Shown one piece after another: positions 9,038 to 18,647 of a DNA stretch of 64,000 nt (position 1 is its first letter; every line of letters begins with the position of its first letter). A program made the position numbers and the translations under genes. The notes below the pieces were generated by a model. It had not been told where the DNA came from. It worked only from the letters and a program-made list of their open reading frames with translations, and did no database searches. Source of the DNA: Olleya marilimosa CAM030 (GTDB lineage: Bacteria > Bacteroidota > Bacteroidia > Flavobacteriales > Flavobacteriaceae); NCBI RefSeq assembly GCF_000518485.1, contig NZ_JADR01000007.1, forward strand, positions 222,069 to 286,068. Reading direction: 5' to 3'.

Positions 9038-10345
9038 ATGAAACAGGTGATTCACCGTAAGTTAAGTAGCAACTATCTTCGTTTAAGCTTAATTTTTTTA
9101 CTAGCATTCTCAACCTCAATGTTCGCTCAAGAAGGCGATGCAGTTGTAGGTAAATCTTTATTTAACGCCAATTGTATAGCTTGTCACAAGTTGGACAAAA
9201 AAATGACAGGTCCTGCTTTACGTAAAGTAGAGTCTCGTTTGGCTGATACCGAAGATTTAGATAGAGAATGGTTGTACAAATGGATAAAAAATAGTGCAGG
9301 ACTTATTAAATCTGGAGATGCATATGCAAACAAGATTTATAATGAGTACAATGGTGCTGCAATGAGTGCGTTTCCTACTCTTACTAATGCAGATATTGAT
9401 AACATCTTAGCATATACTGCTACAGAGCCAACTGCTGCTCCTGTGGCTGCAGGTGATCCTACTGTTACTAGTTCGTCTAATGCATCTTCTGAAGGAGGTA
9501 TTTCTAATAAAATAATTTTAGGAGCATTAGGTGTTTTATTTGCATTGTTAGCGGGAGCCTTATTTTTAGTTAACAAGACACTTCGTAATTTTGCTGAAGC
9601 AAAAGGTGTTGAGTTGTCTGAGACTACAAAGCGTACACCAATATGGAAAGCATTTGTTCAAAATCAATTTTTAGTTTTGGTATCAGTTGTGGTGTTGTTG
9701 TTGTCTAGTGCTTATTTTGTATATGGTTTCTTTATGCAGGTAGGTGTTAATCAAGGTTACGAGCCTATTCAGCCTATACATTATTCACATAGAATTCATG
9801 CAGGTGAAAATGGTATTGATTGTAAATACTGTCACTCTTCTGCTAGAGTTAGTAAGCATTCAGGTATACCTTCATTAAATGTTTGTATGAATTGTCATAA
9901 ATCTATTTATGAAGTTGCTGCCGAAACGCAAGCTGAAGGATTATCAGAATATGGAGTAGATTACAATGCTGAAATCAAAAAACTTTATAATGCAGTTGGT
10001 TGGGATGATGCAGAACAAAAGTATACAGGAAAAACAGCTCCAGTTAAATGGATTCAAATTCATAAATTACCAGACTTTGCATATTTTAATCACTCGCAAC
10101 ACGTAGTGGTTGGAGGTGTAGAGTGTCAAACTTGTCATGGTCCTGTTGAAGAAATGGAAATTATGTACCAACATGCGCCATTAACAATGGGCTGGTGTAT
10201 AAACTGTCACAGAGAGACAGATGTGAAAGTTAAAGACAACGCATATTACACTAAAATCCATGAGCAACTTTACAAAAAGTATGGTAAGGATAACTTTACT
10301 GCAGCTCAAATGGGAGGTTTAGAATGTGGTAAGTGTCATTACTAA
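9038..10345 (+). CDS. actA: Alternative complex III subunit ActA, multiheme cytochrome c with N-terminal cytochrome domain
   Basis: ActA is the periplasmic multiheme subunit that takes electrons from quinol oxidation in alternative complex III. Six CxxCH heme sites are visible. CIACH lies in an N-terminal mono-heme domain after the signal peptide; CKYCH, CMNCH, CQTCH, CINCH and CGKCH form the C-terminal pentaheme part. A hydrophobic helix (near IILGALGVLFALLAGALFL) and a second one separate the parts. The frame also has an ATG at 8993 (450 residues). I prefer 9038 (435 residues) because its upstream sequence, AAATTCAATATATAATATG, closely resembles that before actB. It is the first gene of actABCDEF-coxBA. 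Confidence 0.93.
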   Translation: MKQVIHRKLSSNYLRLSLIFLLAFSTSMFAQEGDAVVGKSLFNANCIACHKLDKKMTGPALRKVESRLADTEDLDREWLYKWIKNSAGLIKSGDAYANKIYNEYNGAAMSAFPTLTNADIDNILAYTATEPTAAPVAAGDPTVTSSSNASSEGGISNKIILGALGVLFALLAGALFLVNKTLRNFAEAKGVELSETTKRTPIWKAFVQNQFLVLVSVVVLLLSSAYFVYGFFMQVGVNQGYEPIQPIHYSHRIHAGENGIDCKYCHSSARVSKHSGIPSLNVCMNCHKSIYEVAAETQAEGLSEYGVDYNAEIKKLYNAVGWDDAEQKYTGKTAPVKWIQIHKLPDFAYFNHSQHVVVGGVECQTCHGPVEEMEIMYQHAPLTMGWCINCHRETDVKVKDNAYYTKIHEQLYKKYGKDNFTAAQMGGLECGKCHY

Positions 10346-10420
10346 AAACAAGATTTTTCTTTTCCTTTAAAATGGAAAACCTTAAAATAATTAATAAAGA
10401 AATAAATTCAATTATATAAT

Positions 10421-13400
10421 ATGTCATCAAACAAGAAATACTGGAAAAGTGTTGAGGAGCTAAAAGATAGCTCTATTGTTGAGACGCTAAAACAAAACGA
10501 ATTTGTTCAAGAAATTCCTACTGATGAGTTCTTAGGTGATAAGGAAACGTTAGAGGCTTCTTCAACAACACGTCGTGATTTCTTAAAGTATGTTGGTTTT
10601 AGTACAGCAGCTGCTTCTTTAGCAGCGTGTGAAGGACCAGTAGTTAAGTCAATACCTTACGTAGTACAGCCAGACAGAATTGTTCCTGGTGTTGCAAATT
10701 ATTATGCAACAACTATTGCTAATGGTTTTGATTTTGCAAGTGTTTTAGTTAAGACTCGAGAAGGTCGTCCAATTAAGATTGAAAATAATACTTTAGCTGC
10801 TACTAATGGTAGTGCCAATGCTAGAGTTAATGCTTCGGTTTTAGACTTATATGATAGTACTAGAGTGCAAGGACCTAAAAAAGGTGGTGCCTCTATTTCT
10901 TGGTCAGATTTCGAATCTGAAACGACAACAGCATTAAATAATATAAAGAATTCTGGAAAGCAAATTGTTTTGTTAACTCAAACTTATGCAAGTCCTTCAA
11001 CATCAAAATTAGTTGCGGAATTTACTGAAAAGTATGGTAATGTAAACCACGTGGTTTATGATGCTATTTCAGAGTCAGCTGCTTTGGATGCTTATCAGGC
11101 TATGTATGGTGAGCGTGGTTTAGCTAATTATGACTTTTCTAAAGCAATGACAATTGTTTCAGTAGGAGCAGATTTTCTTGGTGATTGGCAAGGTGGAGGT
11201 TTTGACTCTGCTTATGCTAAAGGACGTATACCAGTAGATGGTAAAATGTCTCGTCATATTCAGTTTGAGTCAAATATGTCTCTTTCTGGTGCTAATGCAG
11301 ATAAGCGTGTACCTTTGACACCTTCTCAACAAAAACTTGCTTTGGCACAATTACATAGTTTAATTGTTGGTGGATCTGTAAATGCTAACGCGTTACCTGC
11401 TAAGATTAAAGAAGCAGTACAAAAAGCAGCTTCAGAATTAATTAAAGCTGGTAGTAATGGTGTTTTAGTAACAGGTATTCAAGATGTGAATGCGCAAACT
11501 GTTGCTTTAGAAATTAATAAAAAACTAGGTAGTAAGGCTTTTGATCCTAAGACGCCTATAAAAACTCGTCAAGGAAATAATAAATCAGTACAAACTTTAA
11601 TATCTGACATGAAAGCAGGTAAAGTAGGTGCAGTTATTATGAGCGGAGTTAACCCAATGTATACATTAGCTAATGCTTCTGAATTTGCTGAGGGTATAAA
11701 AAATACAACATTGTCTGTGGCTTTCACTTCTAAGGAAGATGAAACAGCTTCACTAGTACAATATATTGCAGCAGCTCCTCATTATTTAGAATCTTGGGGT
11801 GATGTAGAATTAAAGAAGGGTCACTTTGCGTTAATGCAACCAACTATAAGACCTTTATTTGATACAAAACAGTTTCAAGATGTTTTATTAAAGTGGAATG
11901 AGAATAGCACTTCATTTAATGAGTATATCAAAGCAACTTGGAAAGAAAGTATTCTTAATGGAAGTTCTTACAATCAAGCACTTCATGACGGATCATTTGT
12001 TAGCTCAGCTCCAATTATAGAAGAGGTAGCAGAAGAAATTTCTGAAGATGAATTACCAGCTAGCAATGCAGCTAGAGCGTTAGCATCTTCTGCAAAAACA
12101 AATGGTACAGAATTAACATTATATTCTAAAGTTGGAATGGGTGATGGTCAACAGGCTAATAACCCTTGGTTACAAGAGTTTCCAGATCCAATTACTAGAA
12201 CATCATGGGATAACTATTTAACGGTTTCTAAATCTGATGCCGAAGCTTGGAATATAGTTAACGAAAATGACTCAACAGGTGCTTTAAATGGTAGTTATGT
12301 TAACCTTAAATTAGGTAATACTACATTAGCTAATGTACCAGTTATCATTCAGCCTGGTCAAGCAAAAGGATCTGTAGGTTTAGCATTTGGATATGGTAGA
12401 TCAGCTGGACTTAAAGATGAAATGAAAACAGGTGTAAATGCTTTTACACTTTATAAAGATTTTAATACTGTTCAAAGCGTATCTATTGAGCCTGCAACTG
12501 GAATGCATGAATTTGCATGTGTACAATTACAGAATACCTTAATGGGTCGTGGTGATATTATTAAAGAAACGACTTTAGAAATATTTAATACCAAAGATAA
12601 GCACTATTGGAATGAAGTTCCTATGGTATCTTTAAATCACCAAGAAACTCCAGTTACTTCTCCTGAAGTTGATTTATGGGATGAATTTGATCGTTCTATA
12701 GGTCATCACTTTAACTTATCAATAGACTTAAACGCTTGTACAGGTTGTGGAGCATGTGTTATCGCTTGTCATGCTGAAAACAACGTGCCAGTAGTTGGTA
12801 AAGAAGAAATTAGACGTAGTCGTGATATGCATTGGTTACGTATTGATAGATATTATTCTTCTGAAGATACTTTTGCAGAAGATGATGCAAAAAAAGAAGG
12901 TTTCTCTGGGTTATTTGGAGATAATGGTTCTTTAGGAGGTTTTGGAGAATTAGAAGATCCTGCAGATAATCCTCAAGTAGCGTTCCAACCAGTAATGTGT
13001 CAACATTGTAACCACGCACCTTGTGAGACTGTATGTCCTGTAGCTGCTACAGCACACGGTAGACAAGGTCAAAACCATATGGCATACAACAGATGTGTGG
13101 GTACAAGATATTGTGCTAACAACTGTCCATATAAAGTAAGACGTTTCAACTGGTTCTTATATAATGGAAATGATGAGTTTGATTACCACATGAATAATGA
13201 CTTAGGTCGTATGGTAATTAATCCTGATGTTACTGTACGTTCTCGTGGTGTAATGGAAAAATGTTCTATGTGTATTCAAAAGACACAAAAAACGATTCTT
13301 GATGCTAAGCGTGATGGACGTGAGATTAAGGACGGAGAATTCCAAACAGCTTGTTCAGCTGCATGTAGTAGTGGAGCAATGGTATTTGGAGATATTAACG

Positions 13401-13522
13401 ATAAGGAAAGTAAAGTTGCAAAACTTTTAAAAGACGATCGTATGTATCACTTATTAGAAAGTGTTGGTACTAAACCTAATGTTCAGTATCATACTAAAGT
13501 GAGAAACACGAAAGAAGCATAA
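10421..13522 (+). CDS. actB: Alternative complex III subunit ActB, TAT-type molybdopterin-oxidoreductase-like and iron-sulfur protein
   Basis: ActB carries the iron-sulfur clusters of alternative complex III. The 1033-residue protein has a TAT-like signal, TTRRDFLKYVGF, at about residues 49-60, preceded by an unusual long N-terminal stretch and followed by LAACEG, which resembles a lipobox. A molybdopterin-oxidoreductase-like domain follows; in this family it is known to lack the cofactor. From about residue 770 a ferredoxin-type domain holds clusters of cysteines: CTGCGACVIAC, CQHCNHAPCETVC, CVGTRYCANNC, CSMC and CSAAC. It lies 75 bp after actA and 32 bp before actC. Confidence 0.95.
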   Translation: MSSNKKYWKSVEELKDSSIVETLKQNEFVQEIPTDEFLGDKETLEASSTTRRDFLKYVGFSTAAASLAACEGPVVKSIPYVVQPDRIVPGVANYYATTIANGFDFASVLVKTREGRPIKIENNTLAATNGSANARVNASVLDLYDSTRVQGPKKGGASISWSDFESETTTALNNIKNSGKQIVLLTQTYASPSTSKLVAEFTEKYGNVNHVVYDAISESAALDAYQAMYGERGLANYDFSKAMTIVSVGADFLGDWQGGGFDSAYAKGRIPVDGKMSRHIQFESNMSLSGANADKRVPLTPSQQKLALAQLHSLIVGGSVNANALPAKIKEAVQKAASELIKAGSNGVLVTGIQDVNAQTVALEINKKLGSKAFDPKTPIKTRQGNNKSVQTLISDMKAGKVGAVIMSGVNPMYTLANASEFAEGIKNTTLSVAFTSKEDETASLVQYIAAAPHYLESWGDVELKKGHFALMQPTIRPLFDTKQFQDVLLKWNENSTSFNEYIKATWKESILNGSSYNQALHDGSFVSSAPIIEEVAEEISEDELPASNAARALASSAKTNGTELTLYSKVGMGDGQQANNPWLQEFPDPITRTSWDNYLTVSKSDAEAWNIVNENDSTGALNGSYVNLKLGNTTLANVPVIIQPGQAKGSVGLAFGYGRSAGLKDEMKTGVNAFTLYKDFNTVQSVSIEPATGMHEFACVQLQNTLMGRGDIIKETTLEIFNTKDKHYWNEVPMVSLNHQETPVTSPEVDLWDEFDRSIGHHFNLSIDLNACTGCGACVIACHAENNVPVVGKEEIRRSRDMHWLRIDRYYSSEDTFAEDDAKKEGFSGLFGDNGSLGGFGELEDPADNPQVAFQPVMCQHCNHAPCETVCPVAATAHGRQGQNHMAYNRCVGTRYCANNCPYKVRRFNWFLYNGNDEFDYHMNNDLGRMVINPDVTVRSRGVMEKCSMCIQKTQKTILDAKRDGREIKDGEFQTACSAACSSGAMVFGDINDKESKVAKLLKDDRMYHLLESVGTKPNVQYHTKVRNTKEA

Positions 13523-13554
13523 AAAGATTAATTAATAAACAATTATAAAGGATT

Positions 13555-15012
13555 ATGGCGTCTCATTACGAAGCACCTATTAGAAGACCTTTGGTTACAG
13601 GTGAGAAATCTTACCACGATGTAACTGTAGATATCGCAGCACCTGTTGAAGGTAAAGCTAACAAACAGTGGTGGATTGTATTTTCTATTGCACTTGTTGC
13701 TTTTCTTTGGGGAATAGGTTGTATTATATACACCGTTTCTACAGGAATCGGAACTTGGGGTCTAAACAGAACAGTAAACTGGGCTTGGGATATTACTAAC
13801 TTCGTTTGGTGGGTTGGTATTGGTCACGCAGGAACATTAATTTCTGCAGTACTATTATTATTCCGTCAAAAATGGAGAATGGCAATTAACCGTTCTGCTG
13901 AAGCAATGACTATTTTCTCAGTAGTACAAGCAGGTTTATTCCCAATTATTCACATGGGTCGTCCATGGTTAGCATATTGGGTTTTACCAATACCTAATCA
14001 GTTTGGTTCATTATGGGTAAACTTTAATTCACCTTTACTATGGGACGTATTTGCAATCTCAACGTATTTATCAGTATCATTAGTTTTCTGGTGGACTGGT
14101 TTATTACCTGACTTTGCAATGTTACGTGATAGAGCTATTAAACCTTTCCAAAAGAAAATTTATAGCTTATTAAGTTTTGGTTGGACAGGTCGTGCTAAAG
14201 ATTGGCAACGTTTTGAAGAGGTTTCTCTTGTGCTTGCAGGTTTAGCTACTCCGTTAGTACTTTCAGTACATACCATTGTATCTTTTGACTTTGCAACTTC
14301 AGTTATACCTGGATGGCATACAACAATCTTCCCTCCATACTTTGTGGCAGGTGCGATTTTCTCAGGATTTGCTATGGTAAATACATTACTTATCATCATG
14401 AGAAAAGTATGTAACCTAGAAGACTATATTACAGTACAACATATAGAGTTAATGAATATTGTTATCATGCTTACAGGTTCTATAGTTGGTGTGGCTTACA
14501 TAACAGAGTTATTTGTAGCTTGGTATTCTGGTGTAGAGTATGAGCAATATGCGTTCTTAAACAGAGCAACAGGTCCTTACGCTTGGGCTTATTGGATGAT
14601 GATGAGCTGTAACGTATTTTCTCCGCAATTTATGTGGTTTAAAAAATTACGTACAAGCATAATGTTCTCATTCTTTATTTCGATTGTAGTAAACATAGGA
14701 ATGTGGTTTGAACGTTTTGTAATTATCGTTACATCTTTACACAGAGATTATTTACCATCATCATGGACTATGTTCTCACCAACATTTGTTGATATTGGTA
14801 TATTTATTGGAACAATTGGTTTCTTCTTTGTACTTTTCTTATTATACTCTAGAACTTTCCCTGTAATAGCACAAGCAGAGGTTAAAACCATTTTAAAATC
14901 TTCTGGAGATCGTTACAAAACCATCAGAGAAAGAGGAGATAGTTTAGTAGGTACTGGATCAGATGCCAGAACTTCTGTAGTTAATAATAATGAATCAAAA
15001 AACATAAAGTAG
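13555..15012 (+). CDS. actC: Alternative complex III subunit ActC, NrfD-type quinol-binding membrane protein
   Basis: ActC is the integral membrane subunit thought to bind quinol in alternative complex III. The 485-residue protein has about ten hydrophobic helices of the NrfD/PsrC type, including GHAGTLISAVLLLFRQ and IIHMGRPWLAYW, which are characteristic of the family. The C-terminal tail is soluble and polar. It is separated from actD by only 3 bp, so translation is probably coupled. Confidence 0.95.
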   Translation: MASHYEAPIRRPLVTGEKSYHDVTVDIAAPVEGKANKQWWIVFSIALVAFLWGIGCIIYTVSTGIGTWGLNRTVNWAWDITNFVWWVGIGHAGTLISAVLLLFRQKWRMAINRSAEAMTIFSVVQAGLFPIIHMGRPWLAYWVLPIPNQFGSLWVNFNSPLLWDVFAISTYLSVSLVFWWTGLLPDFAMLRDRAIKPFQKKIYSLLSFGWTGRAKDWQRFEEVSLVLAGLATPLVLSVHTIVSFDFATSVIPGWHTTIFPPYFVAGAIFSGFAMVNTLLIIMRKVCNLEDYITVQHIELMNIVIMLTGSIVGVAYITELFVAWYSGVEYEQYAFLNRATGPYAWAYWMMMSCNVFSPQFMWFKKLRTSIMFSFFISIVVNIGMWFERFVIIVTSLHRDYLPSSWTMFSPTFVDIGIFIGTIGFFFVLFLLYSRTFPVIAQAEVKTILKSSGDRYKTIRERGDSLVGTGSDARTSVVNNNESKNIK

Positions 15013-15015
15013 CAT

Positions 15016-15546
15016 ATGGAAGCTTCAAAAGTAATTCACGCTATTTATAACGATGACGATGTGTTAATGAATGCAGTTAAGAAAGTTAAAGCTGCAAAAC
15101 ATCAAATCGAAGAGATATATACACCTTTTCCAGTTCACGGACTAGATAAGGCGATGGGATTAGCTCCAACACGTTTAGCTATTTGTGCATTTTTGTACGG
15201 TTGTGTTGGTTTAACAGTAGCAGTTTTAATGATGAATTTCATTATGATTGAAGATTGGCCTCAAGATATTGGTGGTAAACCTAGTTTTAGTTACCTAGAA
15301 AATATGCCAGCATTTGTACCAATTATGTTTGAGCTTACTGTGTTTTTTGCAGCCCATTTAATGGTAATAACATTTTACTTAAGAAGTAAGATGTGGCCTT
15401 TTAAAAAAGCTGAAAACCCAGATCCTAGAACAACTGATGACCATTTTTTAATGGAACTTCCAATTCATAATAATGAACTTGAATTACAAAGTTTATTATC
15501 AGAAACTGGAGCAGTTGAAATTAACGTAGTAGATAAAGCACATTAA
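15016..15546 (+). CDS. actD: Alternative complex III subunit ActD (DUF3341)
   Basis: The 176-residue membrane protein has a short N-terminal cytoplasmic domain containing IEEIYTPFPVHGLDKAMG, the hallmark of DUF3341, and two transmembrane helices. It is a structural subunit of alternative complex III. It begins 3 bp after actC and is followed 9 bp later by actE. Confidence 0.93.
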   Translation: MEASKVIHAIYNDDDVLMNAVKKVKAAKHQIEEIYTPFPVHGLDKAMGLAPTRLAICAFLYGCVGLTVAVLMMNFIMIEDWPQDIGGKPSFSYLENMPAFVPIMFELTVFFAAHLMVITFYLRSKMWPFKKAENPDPRTTDDHFLMELPIHNNELELQSLLSETGAVEINVVDKAH

Positions 15547-15555
15547 TTAGATAGA

Positions 15556-16113
15556 ATGAAACATTTAATTAAAATATCAATAATAGCCTTAATTGCAATA
15601 TCGTTTACTTCTTGTAATAAGAGTTCTCGTCCAAACTATCAGTACATGCCTAACATGTATGAGTCTGTTGCATACGATGCTTATCAAGAGTCTGATGCAT
15701 TTGCAAATGGAGTAGAAGCACAATTACCAGCTGATGGGACTATACCTAGAGGTTATACACCTTTTGAGTATTCAAACGATATAACAGGTTATGATTTAGC
15801 TAAAGCTGAATTAAAATCTCCTTTAGATTCCACTCAGTTTGATGAGCCTAGAGCTAAAGAGTTATATAACATTTATTGTGGTATTTGTCATGGTAATAAA
15901 GGAGACGGTAAAGGTAATCTTGTTAAAAGAGAAAAAATCCTTGGTGTACCTAGTTACGACGATGCAGGAAGAGCCATTAACACAGGTAGCATTTATCATG
16001 TAATGTATTATGGTAAAAACTCAATGGGATCTTACGCTAACTTTTTAAGCGAGGAAGAACGTTGGCAAGTAGTTGCCTATGTTGAGAAATTAAAGGCAGA
16101 CTTAGAAAAATAA
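15556..16113 (+). CDS. actE: Alternative complex III subunit ActE, lipoprotein cytochrome c
   Basis: ActE is a mono-heme cytochrome c anchored at the periplasmic face. The 185-residue product starts with a lipoprotein signal ending FTSC (cysteine at about residue 20). The heme site CGICH lies near residue 107, and NSMGSY further on gives a plausible axial Met. The upstream YMPNMYESVAYDAY block is typical of ActE proteins. It is embedded between actD and actF. Confidence 0.94.
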   Translation: MKHLIKISIIALIAISFTSCNKSSRPNYQYMPNMYESVAYDAYQESDAFANGVEAQLPADGTIPRGYTPFEYSNDITGYDLAKAELKSPLDSTQFDEPRAKELYNIYCGICHGNKGDGKGNLVKREKILGVPSYDDAGRAINTGSIYHVMYYGKNSMGSYANFLSEEERWQVVAYVEKLKADLEK

Positions 16114-16139
16114 GATTTAGATAAAGTTTATATATAGAT

Positions 16140-17507
16140 ATGTACACACTTTCAAATAGACTAAAATTAGTTTCACTAATCCTAATCATAGTAGGAGCTG
16201 GATTATGGGGAACAGGTTATTATTCATCTCACCACGTTACTTTAGATAACGTTAAAACGATGTTAGCTGAAGAAGCAAGTCATGGTGGTCATGGTGATAG
16301 TCACGCAACTGTAACTGAAGATACACATGCTTCAAAAGATTCTCATAGTGATAATGCTTCACATGCTGATGCTGATGCACATCATGGTGATGAGCATGCA
16401 GAACACGTAATGCACCAAATTCACAATAGACCTTATTCAGCATTATATATTGCTGCATTTTTCTTTATGATGATTGCTTTAGGTGCTTTAGCATTTTACG
16501 CTATTCAATTTGCTGCACAAGCAGGATGGTCACCTCTTTTATTTAGAGTAATGGAGGGTATCACCTATTACGTGCTGCCAGGAGCATTAATAGTATTGGC
16601 AATAGCTGTTTGGGCTGGAGATCATATATTTGTTTGGATGAATCCAGATATGGTTAATCCCGAAAGTGATAAGTTTGACAAATTAGTTGCAGGTAAATCA
16701 GCATGGTTAAATACAACTGGGTTTGTTATTAGAGCATTAATTTTTATTGGAGGATGGTCTTTATATAGATACTTTGCTCGTAAATTTTCTTTAGCTCAAG
16801 ATCAAGCACCTGAAGGTGACAGAAGTAACTTTAAAAAGTCTTTCCGTATTGCAGCAGCTTTTTTAGTCTTCTTTATTTATACTGAGTCTATGATGTCTTG
16901 GGACTGGATAATGAGTGTTGATCCTCACTGGTTTTCTACATTATTTGGATGGTATGTATTTGCAGGTATGATGGTATGTGCTGTAACAGTTATGGCTATG
17001 ATTACTATCTATTTGAAATCTAAAGGTTTATTACAACAAGTTAATGATAGTCATATTCATGATTTAGCTAAGTTTATGTTCGGATTTAGTATTTTCTGGA
17101 CTTACCTATGGTTTTCTCAGTTCATGTTAATTTGGTACTCAAACATACCTGAAGAAGTAACTTATTTTGTAACTAGAATAGAAGATTACAACCTTCCTTT
17201 CTTTGGAATGATTGCAATGAATTTCTTATTTCCTCTTTTACTATTAATGAATAGTGATTACAAACGTATTCCTTGGTTTGTAGTTATGGCAGGAGTTGTC
17301 ATATTAGCAGGACACTATATCGATATTTTTAATATGATTATGCCAGCTACTGTAGGTGATAGATGGTTTATCGGTATGCCTGAAATAGGAGCAATTTTAT
17401 TGTTCGCTGGTTTATTCATGTTTATTGTATTCTATGCAATATCTAAGCAACCACTTATAGCTAAAGGAAATCCTTTTATCAAGGAGAGTGAACATTTCCA
17501 TTATTAA
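16140..17507 (+). CDS. actF: Alternative complex III subunit ActF, quinol:cytochrome c oxidoreductase membrane subunit
   Basis: ActF is the second large NrfD-like membrane subunit. The 455-residue protein has about ten hydrophobic helices, with YTESMMSWDWIMSVDPHWFST as a recognisable family block. After the first helix comes a loop (about residues 41-92) that is extremely rich in His and Asp/Glu, with more than ten histidines, and may bind metal. It is followed 30 bp later by coxB, so the reductase and oxidase are likely co-transcribed. Confidence 0.94.
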   Translation: MYTLSNRLKLVSLILIIVGAGLWGTGYYSSHHVTLDNVKTMLAEEASHGGHGDSHATVTEDTHASKDSHSDNASHADADAHHGDEHAEHVMHQIHNRPYSALYIAAFFFMMIALGALAFYAIQFAAQAGWSPLLFRVMEGITYYVLPGALIVLAIAVWAGDHIFVWMNPDMVNPESDKFDKLVAGKSAWLNTTGFVIRALIFIGGWSLYRYFARKFSLAQDQAPEGDRSNFKKSFRIAAAFLVFFIYTESMMSWDWIMSVDPHWFSTLFGWYVFAGMMVCAVTVMAMITIYLKSKGLLQQVNDSHIHDLAKFMFGFSIFWTYLWFSQFMLIWYSNIPEEVTYFVTRIEDYNLPFFGMIAMNFLFPLLLLMNSDYKRIPWFVVMAGVVILAGHYIDIFNMIMPATVGDRWFIGMPEIGAILLFAGLFMFIVFYAISKQPLIAKGNPFIKESEHFHY

Positions 17508-17537
17508 TAAAAAATAAAATAAAGAAGAACGATACCA

Positions 17538-18614
17538 ATGACGACTTTCTTATCAATTTTAGTTTTAGTATTTATTTTCGTTGCAATTTGGCAAATGGTT
17601 AAAATCTTTGATTTAACTCAAGCTGGAAAAACAAACGATAATAACCAAGTAGCAAACGATAACGATAACCGTATTAACGGTTACTTAATGATAGGTTTTT
17701 TAATCTTCATTTATCTTATTACCATTGTATGTTTTGTTAAATGGGGAGATTTACCATTAATGTCTAATTCTGCTTCAGAACATGGACCTGGTATTGACAA
17801 CTTAATGATCATTTCTATGATTGTTATCTTCTTTGTTCAAACAATTACTCAGTTTTTATTACACTATTTTGCTTTTAAATATAAAGGTGAAAAAGGCAGA
17901 AAAGCTTTGTTCTATGCCGATAACAATAAGCTAGAAGCTATTTGGACTATTATACCTGTAATAGTATTAGCAGGTTTAATCATTCAAGGTTTATTTACTT
18001 GGACTAGCATTATGAATATTGATGAAGAAGCTGATCCTATGGTTATTGAACTTTATGCTCAACAATTTAACTGGAAAGCAAGATATTCTGGTCCTGATAA
18101 TGCTTTAGGTAAAGCAAACGTTAGATTAATTGATATTAACAGAGCTAATGAGTTAGGTGTTGACGAATCAGATCCTAATGCTCAGGATGACGTAATTGTT
18201 AAAGAATTACATTTAGTAGTCGGTAAGCCTGTATTATTTAAAATGCGTTCTCAAGATGTATTACACTCAGCTTATATGCCTCACTTCAGAGCTCAGATGA
18301 ACTGTGTTCCAGGTATGATAACGCAGTTTGGTTTTACACCAACAAAAACAACTGCTGAAATGCGTGAAACGCAAGAAATTCAAGATAAAGTAGCTAATAT
18401 CAACAAAATCAGAACAGAAAAGAGTCAATCTTTAATTGCTGAGGGTAAAGAAGCTTTAGAGCCTTATGAGTTTGATTATTTACTATTATGTAACAAGATT
18501 TGTGGTACATCTCACTATAACATGCAAATGAAAATTATAGTTGAAACACAAGAGGAGTATGATGAGTGGATGAAAGAGCAAAAGCTTTTTGTAGATTCAT
18601 TAGTAAAAAATTAA
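17538..18614 (+). CDS. coxB: Cytochrome c oxidase subunit II
   Basis: Subunit II receives electrons from cytochrome c through CuA. The 358-residue protein has an N-terminal hydrophobic helix, two further helices of the COX2 transmembrane domain, and a C-terminal cupredoxin domain. CuA ligands are visible as LHSAYMPHFR and CNKICGTSHYNM, which gives the C-3x-C-3x-H-2x-M spacing. The residue between the two Cys that is normally Glu is Lys here. An extra charged segment, about 35 residues, lies between FTPTKTT and the CuA loop. No cytochrome c domain is fused, unlike caa3-type subunit II. Confidence 0.95.
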   Translation: MTTFLSILVLVFIFVAIWQMVKIFDLTQAGKTNDNNQVANDNDNRINGYLMIGFLIFIYLITIVCFVKWGDLPLMSNSASEHGPGIDNLMIISMIVIFFVQTITQFLLHYFAFKYKGEKGRKALFYADNNKLEAIWTIIPVIVLAGLIIQGLFTWTSIMNIDEEADPMVIELYAQQFNWKARYSGPDNALGKANVRLIDINRANELGVDESDPNAQDDVIVKELHLVVGKPVLFKMRSQDVLHSAYMPHFRAQMNCVPGMITQFGFTPTKTTAEMRETQEIQDKVANINKIRTEKSQSLIAEGKEALEPYEFDYLLLCNKICGTSHYNMQMKIIVETQEEYDEWMKEQKLFVDSLVKN

Positions 18615-18647
18615 ATAACAAGAAATTAAATTTAAAGATTTTAGATT

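Noticed and set aside
10350..10385. Weak hairpin TTTTCC/GGAAAA between actA and actB
   Set aside because: Only six AT-rich base pairs and no T run; operon continuity is more likely than a terminator.
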